From Deltaproteobacteria bacterium (lineage in GTDB: Bacteria; Desulfobacterota; Syntrophia; Syntrophales; UBA5619), in the NCBI GenBank assembly GCA_021372695.1, contig JAJFTY010000131.1, positions 1-7,699 of the forward strand: DNA of 7,699 nt. The letters run 5' to 3'. Below the pieces are notes generated by a model. It was not told where the DNA came from. It did no database searches and saw nothing but the letters and a program-made list of their open reading frames with translations. Made by a program: the position numbers and the translations under genes. Positions within the stretch are counted from its first letter, which is position 1; the number at the start of each line of letters is the position of its first letter. Shown here piece by piece: positions 5,681 through 7,699 of the stretch.

Positions 5681-6513
5681 ATCCCATTGGTGAAAAATAC
5701 CTCAGGAAGAACTTCCTTCCTATGATTTTCTGCCCCGGCTGCGGCGACGGAATGATCGTTCAGGCCATCGCGCGTGCCGTGGAGGAACTGGGGGTCGGTG
5801 ACGACCTGACCATGACGGCGGGAATCGGGTGCAGCGCCTGGATTGCCATGTACCTGCATGCCGACGTTCTGAAGGTCCTTCACGGACGTGCCATCCCGGC
5901 AGCCGTCGGCCTCAAGGCCACCAGGCCTTCCCGCAAGGTCATCACGGTCACCGGCGACGGGGACTGCCTCGCCATCGGTGGCAACCATCTGCTTCACGCC
6001 TGCCGGCGGAACATCGACATAACGGTCGTGATGGTCAATAACCAGATTTACGCCATGACGGGCGGCCAGGTGGCCCCCAGCACGCCCTTCAGCGGGAAGA
6101 CCCAGACCACGCCCTACGGAAACGTCGAAAAGAAGCTCGACGGCTGCAAGGTCGCCATGGCCGCGGGTGCCACGATGGTCAGCCGCTGGACCACCGCCCA
6201 TCCCAAGCAGCTGATCAAGGCGTTCAAGAAGGCGATCAACCACAAGGGATTTTCCTACATCGACGTCATCTCCCAGTGCCCGGTCCAGACGGGCCGATAC
6301 CTGCTGGGTTCCGGCTCTCCCGAGTTCAATATCCAGTGGATCAAGGAGCACTGCGTGAAACAGGAGGATCCCGCCAAATGGGCGGAGGTCGAGGCGCAGG
6401 GGAACATCCCCATCGGTGACTTCCTGGAGGTGCAGCAGCCTGAGTTCATGGAGGAAGTCGCGAAGATGAACCAGAAAGTGAAAGAGGCGCAAGCCAAAGG
6501 AGGCGATCGTTGA
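5677..6513 (+). CDS. korB: 2-oxoacid:ferredoxin oxidoreductase, beta subunit (thiamine-diphosphate binding)
   Basis: This subunit holds thiamine diphosphate and Mg2+ and the proximal [4Fe-4S] cluster of the OFOR. It has 278 residues, a normal size. CPGCG at 19-23 and the cysteine of GIGCS (C52) are the first cluster ligands expected for this family. LHGRAIP at 68-74 and GDGDCLAIGGNHLLHA at 93-108 follow, the latter ending at N121-N122, which is the thiamine-diphosphate/Mg motif. IYAMTGGQ at 124-131 and QCPVQTGR at 200-207 complete the pattern. Two positions differ from the usual forms: GIGCSAW instead of GIGCS-S/G-R, and IYAMTGGQ instead of IYGMTGGQ. The start ATG shares bases with the alpha stop, and the stop shares bases with the next TTG start, so translation is likely coupled on both sides. 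Confidence 0.93.
   Translation: MNPIGEKYLRKNFLPMIFCPGCGDGMIVQAIARAVEELGVGDDLTMTAGIGCSAWIAMYLHADVLKVLHGRAIPAAVGLKATRPSRKVITVTGDGDCLAIGGNHLLHACRRNIDITVVMVNNQIYAMTGGQVAPSTPFSGKTQTTPYGNVEKKLDGCKVAMAAGATMVSRWTTAHPKQLIKAFKKAINHKGFSYIDVISQCPVQTGRYLLGSGSPEFNIQWIKEHCVKQEDPAKWAEVEAQGNIPIGDFLEVQQPEFMEEVAKMNQKVKEAQAKGGDR
6496..6503 (+). promoter_or_regulatory. Shine-Dalgarno site that fixes the TTG start of the ferredoxin subunit
   Basis: AAAGGAGG is close to perfect anti-16S complementarity and lies six bases before TTG at 6510-6512. The next in-frame ATG in the ferredoxin gene falls inside its first cluster motif and would remove a cysteine ligand. The TTG is therefore the credible start. The strong site may compensate for the weak start codon. 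Confidence 0.75.
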
Positions 6514-6746
6514 AAGGCGCAGAAAAAATAGATATCGACCGCAGATACTGCAAGGGCTGCATGCTCTGCAAGTACATCTGCCCCTGTGACGTCTACGAAC
6601 TGGGACAGGAGAGGAGTGATCTGGATTACCTCATGCCCCGGGTGGCGCATATCGAAAACTGCAAGGTCTGCGGGCTCTGCGAGCTGCACTGTCCCGACAT
6701 GGTCCTTACCGTGACCGGCAAGGAAAAAGGGAAGGAGAAAGCATGA
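6510..6746 (+). CDS. korD: 2-oxoacid:ferredoxin oxidoreductase, delta (2[4Fe-4S] ferredoxin) subunit
   Basis: This small electron-transfer subunit passes electrons from the beta-subunit cluster to external ferredoxin. It has 78 residues with two complete C-x2-C-x2-C-x3-CP motifs: cysteines 14, 17, 20, 24 (CKGCMLCKYICP) and 51, 54, 57, 61 (CKVCGLCELHCP). It therefore should bind two [4Fe-4S] clusters. The start is TTG, overlapping the beta stop as TTGA. The stop overlaps the gamma start as ATGA. The C-terminus is lysine-rich (GKEKGKEKA). In many four-subunit OFOR operons the delta gene comes first; here it lies between beta and gamma. A free-standing ferredoxin is unlikely given the overlaps on both sides. 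Confidence 0.92.
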   Translation: MKGAEKIDIDRRYCKGCMLCKYICPCDVYELGQERSDLDYLMPRVAHIENCKVCGLCELHCPDMVLTVTGKEKGKEKA

Positions 6747-7291
6747 GGAAGGAGATCATATTCACAGGATTTGGCGGCCAGGGGATCATCCTCATGGGCG
6801 TCATCATTGCCCGGATGATGGAGCATTTTCCCGAACTCGAGGTGACGCAGGCCCAATCCTACGGGCCGGCATCGCGGGGCGGCGCGTGCCGTACCGATGT
6901 CGTCATTTCCGACCAGAAGATCAACTACCCCAAGAGTTCGCGGCCGGACGTGATGGTCTTCATGTCCGAAGAGGCCCGAAAAAGGCTCCTCGGCGAGGCG
7001 GATCCGGAAAGGACCCTCGTCGTCTACGACAACACCCTGATCAAGGCGATTCCCGAAAATTATAAGAAAACCTTTGCGGTGCCCGCGACGGGTGAGGCCG
7101 AAAAGGAGTTCAAGAACCGGATGGTGGCCAACATCTACATGCTGGGGGCCGTAATCGAGCTGATCAACCCGGGGAGCTTCGATGTCCTCAGGAAGATCGT
7201 CTCCAGCAGCGTTCCCAAGAAGTACGAGGCGCTCAACATCAAGGCCCTGGAAGCGGGTCACGAATATTATCAGAATCATAGACCGAATTAA
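6743..7291 (+). CDS. korC: 2-oxoacid:ferredoxin oxidoreductase, gamma subunit
   Basis: The 182-residue protein matches the OFOR gamma (POR_N-adjacent 'gamma domain') family. FTGFGGQGI near the N-terminus (GFGGQG at 9-14) is the family hallmark, and QSYGPASRGGACRTDVVIS at 38-56 is the second; gamma subunits usually read QSYGPEARGG there. The domain is thought to contribute to CoA binding and assembly. The start overlaps the delta stop as ATGA. It completes a one-each set of alpha, beta, delta and gamma, so the enzyme should be functional as a four-subunit complex. A 24-bp gap follows before the dehydrogenase gene, with no terminator, so that gene is probably in the same transcript. Confidence 0.92.
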   Translation: MRKEIIFTGFGGQGIILMGVIIARMMEHFPELEVTQAQSYGPASRGGACRTDVVISDQKINYPKSSRPDVMVFMSEEARKRLLGEADPERTLVVYDNTLIKAIPENYKKTFAVPATGEAEKEFKNRMVANIYMLGAVIELINPGSFDVLRKIVSSSVPKKYEALNIKALEAGHEYYQNHRPN

Positions 7292-7315
7292 GATCGGAAG
7301 AAAGCGATTGAGAAA

Positions 7316-7699
7316 ATGAAACCTGAAAAGAGATTGTTCTCCGCGCAAAAATTGGAGGATTTCTGTGCAACAGTGTTGACGAAGGCGGGATTGTCGCCCG
7401 AGTCGTCGGCGATCGTCACGAAGTCCCTCATGTGCGCCGAGCTCCGCGGCATCTATTCTCACGGCGTGGTGAGGCTCGAAACCTACCTCCAGCGGGTGGA
7501 GACGGGTGTGATGAAGCTATCGGCGCCGATCACGACCGAGATGGATCACAGAGCCGTCGCCCTGTTGAACGCCAACAACACCTTCGGTCAGGTTGCCGGG
7601 CATCAGGCCATGAAACTCGCCATCGACAAGGCCCGGGAATACGGCACCGGCGTCGTGGCCGTGAAGAACTCCAACCATTTCGGAGTGGCGGCTTTTTAC
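7316..7699 (+). CDS. Ldh_2 family (malate/L-lactate type) 2-hydroxyacid dehydrogenase, N-terminal part
   Basis: The first 128 codons are present and the gene runs off the window; complete family members are about 330-360 residues, so some 60% is missing. ATG at 7316 opens MKPEKRLFSAQKLEDF, the usual start of this family. AELRGIYSHGVVRLETYL at 41-58 contains the conserved S-H-G with His49, the presumed catalytic base, and NSNHFGVAAFY at 118-128 is the family signature after the first nucleotide-binding strand. These enzymes (malate, lactate, sulfolactate, ureidoglycolate and similar dehydrogenases) oxidise 2-hydroxyacids to 2-oxoacids with NAD(P) and are unrelated to classic lactate dehydrogenases. 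The ribosome site is weak (GGAAG about 15 bases upstream). Being next to an OFOR, it plausibly makes that enzyme's substrate. Confidence 0.9.
   Translation, partial: MKPEKRLFSAQKLEDFCATVLTKAGLSPESSAIVTKSLMCAELRGIYSHGVVRLETYLQRVETGVMKLSAPITTEMDHRAVALLNANNTFGQVAGHQAMKLAIDKAREYGTGVVAVKNSNHFGVAAFY

Overview
The window reads almost wholly left to right. It looks like part of an anaerobe's catabolic locus built around a tripartite tricarboxylate transporter (TTT) and a four-subunit, ferredoxin-dependent 2-oxoacid oxidoreductase (OFOR). The DNA is GC-rich (roughly 60% by eye). GC-rich codon use, strong Shine-Dalgarno sites, a sigma-54-type promoter candidate and a four-subunit OFOR together suggest a Gram-negative strict anaerobe, perhaps a Desulfobacterota (sulfate-reducing or syntrophic deltaproteobacterial) lineage. 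That placement is inference; the sequence carries no taxonomic marker.

Left end (1-507): the last 28 codons of an upstream gene, possibly of the tungsten aldehyde:ferredoxin oxidoreductase (AOR) family. A 75-residue MoaD/ThiS-like sulfur carrier ending in Gly-Gly follows almost immediately. A 187-bp gap comes next, with a candidate -24/-12 (sigma-54) promoter pointing at the transporter genes.

Transporter block (508-3551): tctC (periplasmic binding protein), a strong intrinsic-terminator hairpin, tctB (small membrane subunit) and tctA (large membrane subunit). tctB and tctA overlap by ATGA. The hairpin would give far more tctC than tctBA transcript.

Regulator (3552-4458): an AT-rich gap with a near-consensus sigma-70 promoter (TTGACA, 17 bp, TATTTT). 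A palindrome sits just after the predicted transcription start, and an IclR-family regulator gene follows.

Enzyme block (4544-7699): OFOR alpha, beta, two-cluster ferredoxin (delta) and gamma subunits, joined by 4-nt stop/start overlaps. After 24 bp comes the first 128 codons of a type-2 malate/L-lactate dehydrogenase family (Ldh_2) 2-hydroxyacid dehydrogenase, cut by the window edge.

Working model (inference): the TTT system imports a carboxylate, plausibly a 2-hydroxyacid. The Ldh_2 enzyme oxidises it to a 2-oxoacid with NAD(P). The OFOR then decarboxylates it to an acyl-CoA, CO2 and reduced ferredoxin, under IclR-type control. The substrate cannot be read from the sequence. No RNA genes, CRISPR arrays, insertion sequences or phage genes were seen.
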